A program made the translations under genes and the position numbers. From Clostridia bacterium (lineage in GTDB: Bacteria > Bacillota > Clostridia > Christensenellales > Aristaeellaceae), in contig JAFUTW010000014.1 in the NCBI GenBank assembly GCA_017484085.1, positions 1 through 64,000 of the forward strand: 64,000 bases of DNA, written 5' to 3'. Positions 24,249 through 32,699 of this stretch are shown piece after piece. Under the pieces are notes generated by a model. It was not told the origin of the DNA and did not search any database. It was given only the letters and a program-made list of their open reading frames with translations. Every line of letters begins with the position of its first letter. Position 1 is the first letter of the stretch.

Positions 24249-25302
24249 ATGAGCCTCCGCTCAGATAGTCCGCAAGGCTGTCGTACCGTGTGCCGTCCTC
24301 CGCCGTCTGCGGCTTTGCCGCCACAAGAGAATTGAGCACAGCTTCCTCTGTCGCTTCCGCCACCGCGAAAAAGGCCTGTTCCAGCGAGTGCTCTGTCAAA
24401 ACCTGCTGCTGCAGCACGCGGTGCATCCCGCCGGCCGGCATCCGGTTGGCAGTGGAGAAGCCGATCATCACATCCCCGCTGCCGTGCCCCAGATAGGAAC
24501 CGCAGCGCGCAAGCCCAACGCTGCAGCGTTTCAGGATGCGCCGCAGCTGCCTGTCGCTGACCGGCAGGTCCGTTGCCACGATCATCATGATGCTGCCGAG
24601 GTCCTGCGGCTCCTGACGTGCTCTCCGGTTTTGCGCACGCATGATTTCTTCGCCGATCCGCCTGCCGCGGATCGTCAGTTCTTCCAGACAGCCGTGGTTG
24701 CTCTGCACCAGTACGCCCAGGGTATAGACGCCGCCCGCGATGCGAAGGACGCGCGAGGCTGACCCGATGCCGCCCTTCAGCCCATGGCATACCGTCCCGG
24801 CGCCGGCGCCGACATCCCCTTCTTCAAAATCTTCGCCGGCAGATTCGATCGCCCTGCGAACATCCTCCTCGTGAACGGCCCTGTCCAGGATGTCATTCAG
24901 CCGGGAATCGTTCGTCTCCCCCACGACGGGATTGATGGAGCGCATGGGGATATGCTCTGCCGCGCACCGCTCCGCCATGACAGAGACCAGCGCATCCGCC
25001 ACGAGCCCGGTGTTCAGCGTGTTGGTCAGCGCGATCGGGGTTTCCAGCGTCCCCAGTTCATCGATCTGGACGAGCCCGACAGTCTTGCCGAAGCCGTTCT
25101 GCACAAAGGAAGCTGCCGTCAGCTTATTGGGGAACGGGTTGTCTTCGCAGGGCAGGATGATCGTCACACCGGTCCTGTGCCGCGCGTCCCGTATCGTCGC
25201 GTGGCCGACCTTCACCCCCGGGACATCCGTGATGCGGTTGCGCGCTCCGCGTTCTCCGCTGCCGATCCGGATCCCATAATCGGCGATCCTCTTTTTCGTC
25301 AT
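24235..25302 (-). CDS. P1/S58-family aminopeptidase, DmpA/BapA type
   Basis: A 355-residue N-terminal-nucleophile peptidase. Family marks are the RNRITDVPGVKVGH start, NPVVGETNDS, GDVGAGAGTVCHGLKGGIG, and LGSIMMIVATDLPV, where self-cleavage before the serine would create the two subunits and the active nucleophile. DmpA-type enzymes release N-terminal residues, including D-amino acids or beta-peptides. The ATG overlaps the capA-like stop (ATGA) and has GGGAGG upstream. It is within the darA-holB-ricT operon. Confidence 0.92.
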   Translation of the reverse strand: MTKKRIADYGIRIGSGERGARNRITDVPGVKVGHATIRDARHRTGVTIILPCEDNPFPNKLTAASFVQNGFGKTVGLVQIDELGTLETPIALTNTLNTGLVADALVSVMAERCAAEHIPMRSINPVVGETNDSRLNDILDRAVHEEDVRRAIESAGEDFEEGDVGAGAGTVCHGLKGGIGSASRVLRIAGGVYTLGVLVQSNHGCLEELTIRGRRIGEEIMRAQNRRARQEPQDLGSIMMIVATDLPVSDRQLRRILKRCSVGLARCGSYLGHGSGDVMIGFSTANRMPAGGMHRVLQQQVLTEHSLEQAFFAVAEATEEAVLNSLVAAKPQTAEDGTRYDSLADYLSGGSYDLG

Positions 25303-26567
25303 GGCAAGTCCTCCCCGTACAGCGCTTCCCGCACTATGGCAGACGCCTGTGCCGCCGCGCTGCGCTCTGCAGCCGTAAGGCCCGTCAGCGACGCTTCGTT
25401 CTCCGCTTCCACGATCCTCCAGAAGGGCCTGCCTTCCTCCTCCTGCCTTGAAATGTACAGGGGGATGATCTCCGGCTCCCCGATGACGGTGCGGCGTTCT
25501 TCCCTGTCATACGCCAGTTCCAGGCGCAGGATCACGCCGGCGCTGTTCTCCGGCGCGCGGGAGTCGTTCAGCAAGCTCCCCAGCGAGTAGCAGATCAGCG
25601 TTTCGTATGTTCTGCCGTCTGCGCGCGTCACTTCCAGCCGCTCGATCTCATGCACGACGTTGGAATGCGCGCCCAGGATGATGTCCGCGCCGGCCTGGGC
25701 CAGTTCCCCGGCCAGCTGCCGTACGCTCTCCGGTGTATCCGTTCGGTTCTTGATTCCCCAATGGGGCATCAGGATGACGACCTCGGCGCCCGCCGCGCGC
25801 GCGGCCGCTATGTCCGCCGCGATCCGTTCCTTCTCCAGCAGCGCCGCAAAGCCCCTGGCGTCCTTGTTGGTTTGGGCCGCGCCTTCTTCATCCAGGCCGT
25901 ATGTATACCCAAGCAGCGCCACGCGGATCCCCTGGATGCCGATCATCGTTCCCGGCAAGCCGTCCCCGCCTCTGATGCCGAGAGCATCCAGTCCCCGCGA
26001 GACGAACTCCGACAGCGTATGATCCAGCCCTTCGTAGCCCTTGTCGAGCACGTGCTCCGTTCCCAGTGAGAGCGCATCCAGCCCCAGCGTCCGCAGCGCA
26101 TCCAGCACTTCCGGCGGCGCATTGACGGTATCATATGCCTGCGTGCTGTCTGCAAGCGTCTCCATCGTCGCCAGGGACAGATCCGCATCCGACAGCGTGG
26201 AACCCAGCCCAAGAAACAGGGTCGAAAAGTCGTAGTGTCCGGTGTCCTGGGCAAACTCGCGGATGGAGCGCGGGACGTTCACCGTACCGGCCGCGGCGAT
26301 CGTAAAACTGCTGCGCTCCGGGCCTGCCGTCGTCTCCGGCCGGGGTGTCGCGGTCAGGGCCGGCAGCGGCGTCTCTCCTCTGTCCTCCGAAGGCGTCTGC
26401 ACGGGTTCCGCCTCCGGAGCCGTTTCCTCTCGGCCGGGAAGGGAAACGCTCTCAGGCTTCCCGCCGTACACCATAAGCAAAAAGAAGGCCGAGACGAGCA
26501 GCAGCGCCGCCGCCGCGATCATCGCAATGACAGTCCCGCGCGTAAACCGTACGCGTGCGCTTCCCAT
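25299..26567 (-). CDS. CapA-family protein with degenerate metal-site motifs, membrane anchored
   Basis: A 422-residue protein with an N-terminal membrane helix (about 13-33), a Pro/Glu/Thr-rich linker (about 38-90) and a CapA/PgsA-like domain. The fold is recognisable from the order of motifs, but the expected ligands are changed. The family GD reads AAAGTVN, NLE reads TME, LANNH reads LGTEH, and HPH reads AHSN. HWG and YSLG are retained. It therefore probably lacks the metallo-phosphoesterase-type activity and may be a structural or binding protein at the cell surface. The chosen ATG (26565-26567) has GGGAGG; a longer frame is unlikely. Confidence 0.85.
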   Translation of the reverse strand: MGSARVRFTRGTVIAMIAAAALLLVSAFFLLMVYGGKPESVSLPGREETAPEAEPVQTPSEDRGETPLPALTATPRPETTAGPERSSFTIAAAGTVNVPRSIREFAQDTGHYDFSTLFLGLGSTLSDADLSLATMETLADSTQAYDTVNAPPEVLDALRTLGLDALSLGTEHVLDKGYEGLDHTLSEFVSRGLDALGIRGGDGLPGTMIGIQGIRVALLGYTYGLDEEGAAQTNKDARGFAALLEKERIAADIAAARAAGAEVVILMPHWGIKNRTDTPESVRQLAGELAQAGADIILGAHSNVVHEIERLEVTRADGRTYETLICYSLGSLLNDSRAPENSAGVILRLELAYDREERRTVIGEPEIIPLYISRQEEEGRPFWRIVEAENEASLTGLTAAERSAAAQASAIVREALYGEDLP

Positions 26568-26655
26568 GTCTCCGCCTCCCTTCTTATGCAGAAAAGCCTG
26601 CTGCACAGCTGCCTGTCAGCCGCGCAGCAGGGCTATGTTCCTATTGTCCGGCAGT

Positions 26656-27612
26656 TTATGCCTCGGGTTCAGGCGCCGCTTCTTCCCCAGGCTGTTCAGC
26701 CGGCTTCTTTCGGGGCGCCGGGCGCCCTTCCCGCGGCTCTTTCGGGGCCCGTCTGGGTTTATCTGCCTTTTCCGTCTCCGGCTTTACGGCCTGCACGGTA
26801 TCGGCAGCGGGCCTTTGGCACTCATCGATGGAGTACTGCCGGAGCTCAAAGGTGTCGCCTACCGCAATGCGCACGCGCACCGTCTCGGAAAGCGCATTCA
26901 CCGCGCTGACCGTACCCGGGCCGTCCGGCGTCAGGATCTCCTTGCCCGTCCGGGGCAGGCGCTTGCGGGTCGCTTCATAATGATCCTGCTCGTACTTGAG
27001 GCAGCACATCAGCTTGTCGCACAGGCCCGAGATCTTCGTCGGATTCAGCGAGAGGTTCTGTTCCTTGGCCATTTTGATGGTAACGGGCGTCAGCTCTCCC
27101 AGGAAGCTCTGGCAGCAGATCGGCCGGCCGCACGGGCCGATCCCGCCCAGCATCTTCGCTTCGTCGCGGACACCGATCTGTCTCAGTTCAATGCGCGTCT
27201 TAAAGATCGCCGCCAGGTTTTTGACCAGCGTGCGGAAGTCCACACGCCCATTCGCCGTGAAATAGAAAGTGATCTTCGAATGATCGAAGGCGTACTCCAC
27301 GTCCACAAGCTTCATTTCCAGCTTGTGCTCCGCGATGCGCTCCTCCGCGATGGCGAAGGCTTCCTTCTCCCGGCGCTCGTTTCGCGCCTGCGTTTCGATG
27401 TCTTCCTCCGTCGCAACGCGCAGAATGGGTTTCAGCGGATAGGTGATCCGCTCATCCGGGATCTCCAGCACGCCGGACATACAGTCGCCCATTTCAATGC
27501 CGCGCACCGTCTCGGTGATGACCTTCATGCCTGTATGCAATTCAGCACCGTTCGGATCGAAATCATAAAACTTACCGGCCCGCTTAAAGCGGACCTTGAC
27601 TACCATGGCCAT
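26656..27612 (-). CDS. ricT: PSP1-domain protein RicT/YaaT
   Basis: A 318-residue PSP1 protein. The conserved Cys-rich block is visible: GGIGPCGRPICC and CDKLMCCLKYE, the cysteines that bind an Fe-S cluster in the Ric complex (RicA/F/T) of Firmicutes. That complex influences RNase Y-dependent mRNA maturation, sporulation and competence. The last 60 residues are a low-complexity Lys/Pro/Glu tail not found in YaaT of Bacillus. The ATG overlaps the end of holB and GGAGG lies ten bases upstream. The gene order darA-holB-ricT is the usual Firmicute one. Confidence 0.95.
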   Translation of the reverse strand: MAMVVKVRFKRAGKFYDFDPNGAELHTGMKVITETVRGIEMGDCMSGVLEIPDERITYPLKPILRVATEEDIETQARNERREKEAFAIAEERIAEHKLEMKLVDVEYAFDHSKITFYFTANGRVDFRTLVKNLAAIFKTRIELRQIGVRDEAKMLGGIGPCGRPICCQSFLGELTPVTIKMAKEQNLSLNPTKISGLCDKLMCCLKYEQDHYEATRKRLPRTGKEILTPDGPGTVSAVNALSETVRVRIAVGDTFELRQYSIDECQRPAADTVQAVKPETEKADKPRRAPKEPREGRPAPRKKPAEQPGEEAAPEPEA

Positions 27613-28586
27613 TGTCCGTATTCCTCCGCTATTTCCAGCAATATCGTCTCCAGCACGCCCTGAAAGCTGACGTGGCTGGTCAGCATCTGCTGCGCTGTCT
27701 GCACAGCACCCATCAGTTTCACGCCGCCTGAAAGCGGCACACGGGCGGCATAGTCGCGCGCCCCGTCCGGATAGACTGTCTCCTCCAGCTTCAGCGCGCC
27801 GGCTTGCGCCGCCATCACGTCCCGCACGATGTCTTCCACATCGGAGAGGAGCTGTGCCCTGTCCAGCTTTTCATCCTTATAAGCATCGGTCACGGCCGGA
27901 ATGTCCTCGACGCCGTGAACGCCGAACAGCGCGGCGCTCAGCTGTCTGCGCCGCTCCAACATCCCCTCGTCCATCTGCAGCCCTTTGCCGACACAACCCT
28001 GCGAAAGCCGCGCAGCCGCTGCGGCGCGCTCCGCCGGGAATCCAAGCTCCTCCAGCCGCTTCGCTGCCGCAGCCGTTTCCAGCGCATGGAAGCGCACCAG
28101 CCTCAGCCGGGAGCGGACAGTCGGCAGCAGCGCGGCCGGTCTGGCTGTCGACAGGATGAACACCGTATTTTCCGGCGGCTCCTCCAGCGTCTTCAGCAGG
28201 CTGTTCTGCGCCTGCGAGTTCATCTTGTCTGCGTCGGGGATCAGGAAGATCTTCGCGCCGTCCTCAAACGAGTGAACATTTACTTCATCCAGCACACTGC
28301 GCATCACGCCGACGGTGATGTCGCGCTTCCCCTTTTCCGGCTGCACCGTATGCACGTCCGGGTGCGTATCGGCCAGCACGCGCCTGCAGGGACCGCATTC
28401 CCCGCACGGGCCGTCCATACCGCGCTCGCAGAGCGCCGCCATGGCCAGCAGCCTTGCGACGCTGCGCTTGCCCGTCCCTTCCGGCCCCGCGAACAGGTAA
28501 GCATGGGAAAAGGCACGGGCCGAAAACTCGCGGTGCAGCCGGGCAATGTGCGCGCTCTGCCCTTCAAAATCCTTGAACGCCGGCAT
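27600..28586 (-). CDS. holB: DNA polymerase III subunit delta'
   Basis: A 328-residue clamp-loader subunit of the AAA+ type. It has a P-loop GPEGTGKRSVAR near residue 34 and the zinc module formed by cysteines in CERGMDGPCGECGPCRRV (about 52-70). The sensor region STARPAALLPTVRSR with an SRC-like arginine is present near 150. It loads the beta clamp at the replication fork with DnaX and HolA. It starts one base after the darA stop. Confidence 0.93.
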   Translation of the reverse strand: MPAFKDFEGQSAHIARLHREFSARAFSHAYLFAGPEGTGKRSVARLLAMAALCERGMDGPCGECGPCRRVLADTHPDVHTVQPEKGKRDITVGVMRSVLDEVNVHSFEDGAKIFLIPDADKMNSQAQNSLLKTLEEPPENTVFILSTARPAALLPTVRSRLRLVRFHALETAAAAKRLEELGFPAERAAAAARLSQGCVGKGLQMDEGMLERRRQLSAALFGVHGVEDIPAVTDAYKDEKLDRAQLLSDVEDIVRDVMAAQAGALKLEETVYPDGARDYAARVPLSGGVKLMGAVQTAQQMLTSHVSFQGVLETILLEIAEEYGQWPW

Positions 28587-28587
28587 G

Positions 28588-28923
28588 TCACACCTTCAAA
28601 AACTGGCTGACCTCCAGCACAAACACAGTCGCGCCGCCCACGGTCACCTTCACCGGGTAATGGGTGTGGCCCATGCCGCCCATGCCGACGGCCGGCGAGG
28701 CCGGCGTCGTCGTTACCTGCTGCCGGCTGCGGCAAAGCCGCTCGATGATTTCCAGCGCCTCGTCCAGGCGTTCATCCTCCACGCCGCTGATCAGCGTGGT
28801 ATTGCCTGCGCGCAGGAATCCGCCCGTCGTCGCCAGCTTGGTCACGCCGAAGTGCTCTTCCATCAGCGTACTGATCAGCCGCTGGGCGTCTTCATCCTGG
28901 ACGATCGCAATGATCAGTTTCAT
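28588..28923 (-). CDS. darA: Cyclic-di-AMP receptor, DarA/PstA family (DUF970)
   Basis: A 111-residue PII-like trimeric signal protein. It matches the family across its whole length: MKLIIAIVQDEDAQRLISTL at the start, TTGGFLRAGNTTL in the nucleotide-binding region and the VGGATVFVLEV strand at the end. DarA binds c-di-AMP in Firmicutes; its downstream targets are not settled. It is the first gene after a good promoter and begins the darA-holB-ricT-capA-dmpA-hydrolase operon. Confidence 0.95.
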   Translation of the reverse strand: MKLIIAIVQDEDAQRLISTLMEEHFGVTKLATTGGFLRAGNTTLISGVEDERLDEALEIIERLCRSRQQVTTTPASPAVGMGGMGHTHYPVKVTVGGATVFVLEVSQFLKV

Positions 28924-28990
28924 CCTTTATCTCCTTTCACAGGACATCCTCCCGATTCGGGAAGAACAGAATGCATCTATGTTATTCTTC

Positions 28991-29019
28991 ATTATACACC
29001 GGCAGCCGTTTTTGCTCAA
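28991..29019 (-). promoter_or_regulatory. Promoter of the darA operon
   Basis: Minus-strand TTGAGC and perfect TATAAT separated by 17 bases, about 68 bases upstream of the darA ATG. Confidence 0.78.
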
Positions 29020-29039
29020 GTCCCCGCATATACAGAACT

Positions 29040-29063
29040 GCGCGCCCGTCAATACAGGCGCGC
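29040..29063 (-). terminator. Probable terminator after the glycosyltransferase pair
   Basis: A 7-bp GCGCGCC stem with a 10-base loop lies 28 bases beyond the stop of the glycosyltransferase gene. A modest T-rich region is on the minus strand; a weak or Rho-independent-like end. Confidence 0.5.
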
Positions 29064-29091
29064 CTATTATGTTAGAGTATCGATCCAGTAT

Positions 29092-30792
29092 CTATCTCGG
29101 AATCAACAGCGCATAGCGTCCGAAGCTTTCGTATGTAAAGTCTTCATCCTCCCATATCCAACTACGGATTTCCCGCTGCAGTACAACGTGGATACAGCCT
29201 TTTTCCGGTCCGTCCTCGCCCTCCGGCCAATAGATCTCGCCATAGGTGTCCGGAAATTGGGCTACAGTATTCATGTCGGCATCCACGGTATAGTAGAGCA
29301 TCATGCGTGCAGCTTCATCCGGCATGGCATGCGGATACACGGAAGAGGTGATATAAAGCTTTGCCCCTGTTGCACCCTGTGCTTCTCTCGCTGCCTGTAT
29401 TGCCTGCGGATAATCCGTAAAGTACACATTGGCTCCTTGTGCATACGGGCCGCCAAACAGAGATATGCAGAGCGATATGAAACCAGCGGCAAAAATCATA
29501 AGGAACCCTCTTGCAGCCCATCTGCTGCGCCGCTGGACAAAGATCAAGGCTACAACCGCCAAAAGAACTGTATAAGGGAACAGTTGCGAATGATCCCATA
29601 TGCTCGTCGTGCCGTTGATCTCCATCTCACCCACACTGCCGAAAAACAATTCTGCCAGCAGTGTTGCACAGCCAAAGCTCACCATAAGTCTGACGGGCGG
29701 AGAAAAACGCTGCCCTTTGAGCCTGTATGTTATCCCGGCCAGCAATCCGGCAAGTGCAAGCGGCACGCTGAACAGACCGAGCGCTGTTTTGCCATCTGTT
29801 GCAAACAAGCTGTAGGCAATGTTGCTGTGCATCACGTTCTGAAAGAATCCGCCTGTCAGCACTGCCCACATCTTGGTAAAGACAAGACTGTCCGGATGAA
29901 GGTGCCCTTTCAGCATCGTAAAGAGATTCTTTGCCTTGTCATATTCTTCCAGGTGCGAAATCAGCAGCGGGCCTATCGAAAGATCTGCGCCGCCCTGCCT
30001 GTTTGCAAAGGCTGTCAGTATTCCCGGCAAACAGATAATCATCCCCATAAATGCCGCAGGAATCACGTAACGGAATGGCCTTCCGCACAGCAATGCCTGC
30101 ACGGCGAGCAGAAAAACCAGGGCCGCCGAAAGATAGAAATATAGATTCTGCGCATAGGACAGGAGGCCAATCAGTAAAAAAGCGGGTACGAGAAAGCCGG
30201 AGCGTTTCAGACCTCGCAAAGAAAAGAAGAAGGTCCAAGGAATCAGGCAAAAAGTGAGGGAAGCCGCTGCGGTCAGTCTGGCCGTCAGAACGAAGATAGG
30301 GCTCACGGCAAAGAACATCAGCGTCCACATTCCTGCTCTCTTTCCACCCAACTCCACACCTGACAGATAAGCTGCCGGTAAAGCCATACAGGAAAGCAAG
30401 GCCAAGGGCAGACGAACAGCCAATTCTGTCATCCCCAGCAGGCCGACAAACGGGGCTGTGAGTACTGCCAGCAGCGGCCCCGCAGGATCTCCCGTCCATT
30501 GCGGCAGCTGCGTCACAAGACCTTTCGCATCCAAAAAGCTCCCTGTTTGCCAGAGCGCTTTAGCCTGCACGGCAATCAGTGCCTCCTCCGCCGAAATCCC
30601 TCCCGGCAAAGAAGCTAATCTTGCCAATCGAGCGAAGCAGCCGATTACAACTGCAGCGATGCAGATCCATAAGATGCTCTTTTCCGGCTCTGTTTCCCCG
30701 TATCCCCGGCCAAAGTGATCCGCAAGAAGAAGGAGCGCACAGCTCAGCAGCGCCAGACAGACGGAAAGCACATCCGGTGCAGTCATGACCAT
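29092..30792 (-). CDS. Polytopic membrane glycosyltransferase, GT-C/GT39-like
   Basis: A 566-residue integral membrane protein with about eleven or twelve helices and a C-terminal extracytoplasmic domain of some 110 residues. The acidic first loop (LPGGISAEEALIAVQAKALW near residue 70) is in the position of the catalytic acidic motif of GT-C enzymes that use polyprenyl-phosphate sugars. The ATG at 30790-30792 has GAGGAGGG nine bases upstream; an earlier in-frame ATG overlaps the preceding gene. The base composition is visibly lower in GC than the surrounding genes. Likely glycosylates a surface molecule; substrate unknown. Confidence 0.78.
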   Translation of the reverse strand: MVMTAPDVLSVCLALLSCALLLLADHFGRGYGETEPEKSILWICIAAVVIGCFARLARLASLPGGISAEEALIAVQAKALWQTGSFLDAKGLVTQLPQWTGDPAGPLLAVLTAPFVGLLGMTELAVRLPLALLSCMALPAAYLSGVELGGKRAGMWTLMFFAVSPIFVLTARLTAAASLTFCLIPWTFFFSLRGLKRSGFLVPAFLLIGLLSYAQNLYFYLSAALVFLLAVQALLCGRPFRYVIPAAFMGMIICLPGILTAFANRQGGADLSIGPLLISHLEEYDKAKNLFTMLKGHLHPDSLVFTKMWAVLTGGFFQNVMHSNIAYSLFATDGKTALGLFSVPLALAGLLAGITYRLKGQRFSPPVRLMVSFGCATLLAELFFGSVGEMEINGTTSIWDHSQLFPYTVLLAVVALIFVQRRSRWAARGFLMIFAAGFISLCISLFGGPYAQGANVYFTDYPQAIQAAREAQGATGAKLYITSSVYPHAMPDEAARMMLYYTVDADMNTVAQFPDTYGEIYWPEGEDGPEKGCIHVVLQREIRSWIWEDEDFTYESFGRYALLIPR

Positions 30793-30806
30793 AAGTTTGT
30801 CCCTCC

Positions 30807-32552
30807 TCAATAGATCCAGTAGCGCGGATATGCCGCACAATAATTGCTGAAAGTCGTAACCTCATATTCCTCAGGATCAAAGCGACCTGCTTCCTCTTTC
30901 GGGAAGATATATACTGCACAGTCCATCGGGTTAGGCTCAAACTCATCCCAGTCTTTTACTATGATGTAGCGGTCATTAAAATACCATCCGCAAGGCTGTC
31001 CGTCCAGCCCCGGTAAATCCTTTTCTTCAGAGAGCAATGCATAGTCGATCTGATGGGCGAACATCACCTGCGTCAATGCAATTTTATCCTGATCGAAGAC
31101 GTAATAGTGGTCATAATCCCAGTTTTTTGTTTGGACAAGCGCCTCCTGTAATCCTTCCCGAAACGAACGCGCAACCCTGTCCTGATAGGCCTCATCACCA
31201 AAATAATTGACGCATAAGCCAGCAAAGGCCGCAAGCAGCATCGCTGCCATCGCGCATCCTGCAAGTTTCAGACGCTTTGAAGCATGCCAAATACCGTAAG
31301 CGGTCAGAAACATCAACGGGTAATAGACGGCATTCTGCCGATTGATCACGCCAGGGATCAGCATACCGTTAACCGCTGCGCCGAGCAGCCAAAAGCTGAT
31401 AATCCGAAACAGGTCTTCGCTGGCGGACGATGCTTCGCATGCGTCTTTCAGTCGTCCTTCTTTCCTGCTTTTCTGCCACCACAAATACAAGCCTGATATA
31501 TACAACAGCACCGTAAAAGGATACATAGTATGCGCCCAAGCAATCTCATTGTATGGTGCTCCATAGGAATTGACAAGGAATTGCTGCAGAAAAGCTCCAA
31601 AGCAGCTGACCATCCGCACATAAGGATTCTCTGCAAACAGGGAGATATCTCCCGCCCGCATGGTGTCATAAAAACGCGGCAGTGAAAACGGGCCGATCAT
31701 CATCGTGTCCCATTCGAAGGTCTGAATCGCCAATGTAAGGAAATACGGGCCGGCCACCGCCGTAAAAATCAATACACAAACCAGTGCCTGCCAAAGGCGA
31801 ACCCGTCTCTTGGCAACAAAATACACCGCTACAGGAATAAGCAGTACAGGCGTCACAAAAGTGGCTACACCATATGCATACGGCGTAAGGCCAAAGAATA
31901 CCATAGAAAAACAGAGAGCCCAAGGATTGCTGCGGCCCAGATAGAGAAGCCAGCAAGCCACCAGCAGCACGTGAGGCATCAGATTGGCTTCCAGTGCCCA
32001 CCGGCTTTGCAGAATATGCCAGGGGTTGAGCGCTGCAACCAGCAAAAAGAGAAGACCGTACCCCTTGCCCAGAGCGCGTCTGGCCAGGTCCCAGCCGGCC
32101 AATATCGCCAGCAGACTGCACAGCAGCATAGGCAGCCGAAGTGCCAGCTTCGTCAAACCGAGTAGATGGATAAAAGGAATCAGGATATAGGAATACAGTG
32201 TCGACATCTGTGTGCCGCCCCACGCCTCAAAATATGTCGGCCAGGGATGTCCCATGTGATCCACACCGTCACGCATCAGACAGAAAGCTTCTACCGCCGC
32301 CATCGTCCCATCCTGGTTCTGTCCCCTTGGCAGGACGGTAAACGCCCATGACCGCACCAATACAGCTACGCCAAAGAGCAGGATGACCGTCAGCATTTCA
32401 TGACGCAGAATCAGCACGGTAAACCTTTGCAGTGCACTTTCGGCACCGGCAACCGCCGGTTGCGCAAGCAGCCGCAGCCTAACCCGTGCAACCAGTGCAG
32501 CAAACAGGAACACCCCTGTCAATACGAGGAACAACCACATCATGTTCTGCAT
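30807..32552 (-). CDS. Polytopic membrane glycosyltransferase, PMT/ArnT-like
   Basis: A 581-residue protein with about twelve helices and a soluble C-terminal domain of about 130 residues that contains several aromatic/acidic motifs (WDYDHYYVFDQDK, CGWYFNDRYIIV). The first external loop has the GT-C-type acidic motif in PRGQNQDGTMAAVEAF near residue 77. It has the same architecture as the next gene, 14 bases downstream, so the two may act in series. The start is an ATG with GAGG. Lower GC than flanking genes points to horizontal acquisition of the pair. Confidence 0.8.
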   Translation of the reverse strand: MQNMMWLFLVLTGVFLFAALVARVRLRLLAQPAVAGAESALQRFTVLILRHEMLTVILLFGVAVLVRSWAFTVLPRGQNQDGTMAAVEAFCLMRDGVDHMGHPWPTYFEAWGGTQMSTLYSYILIPFIHLLGLTKLALRLPMLLCSLLAILAGWDLARRALGKGYGLLFLLVAALNPWHILQSRWALEANLMPHVLLVACWLLYLGRSNPWALCFSMVFFGLTPYAYGVATFVTPVLLIPVAVYFVAKRRVRLWQALVCVLIFTAVAGPYFLTLAIQTFEWDTMMIGPFSLPRFYDTMRAGDISLFAENPYVRMVSCFGAFLQQFLVNSYGAPYNEIAWAHTMYPFTVLLYISGLYLWWQKSRKEGRLKDACEASSASEDLFRIISFWLLGAAVNGMLIPGVINRQNAVYYPLMFLTAYGIWHASKRLKLAGCAMAAMLLAAFAGLCVNYFGDEAYQDRVARSFREGLQEALVQTKNWDYDHYYVFDQDKIALTQVMFAHQIDYALLSEEKDLPGLDGQPCGWYFNDRYIIVKDWDEFEPNPMDCAVYIFPKEEAGRFDPEEYEVTTFSNYCAAYPRYWIY

Positions 32553-32649
32553 TCTTTTTACCTCAAATCCTCTTCTTGCTTTTATTCATACAATCGGTTT
32601 TCTATTATAGACAGATTATTGTTTTTTGTACAGCGATAACCACATACTT

Positions 32650-32677
32650 AAGGGTTTCCCCTTTCGGGGAAGCCCTT
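32650..32677 (-). terminator. Hairpin downstream of the orphan solute-binding protein gene
   Basis: A 12-bp stem with one G-T pair (AAGGGTTTCCCC / GGGGAAGCCCTT, four-base loop) 22 bases past the binding-protein stop. No strong T-tract, so it may be an attenuated terminator. Confidence 0.6.
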
Positions 32678-32699
32678 ACTGTTCAGTTTGGCTTTGCCC

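Noticed and set aside
28546-30144. A 532-codon plus-strand frame opposite the membrane glycosyltransferases
   Set aside because: Antisense shadow; Cys/His-rich random-looking translation with no start signal.
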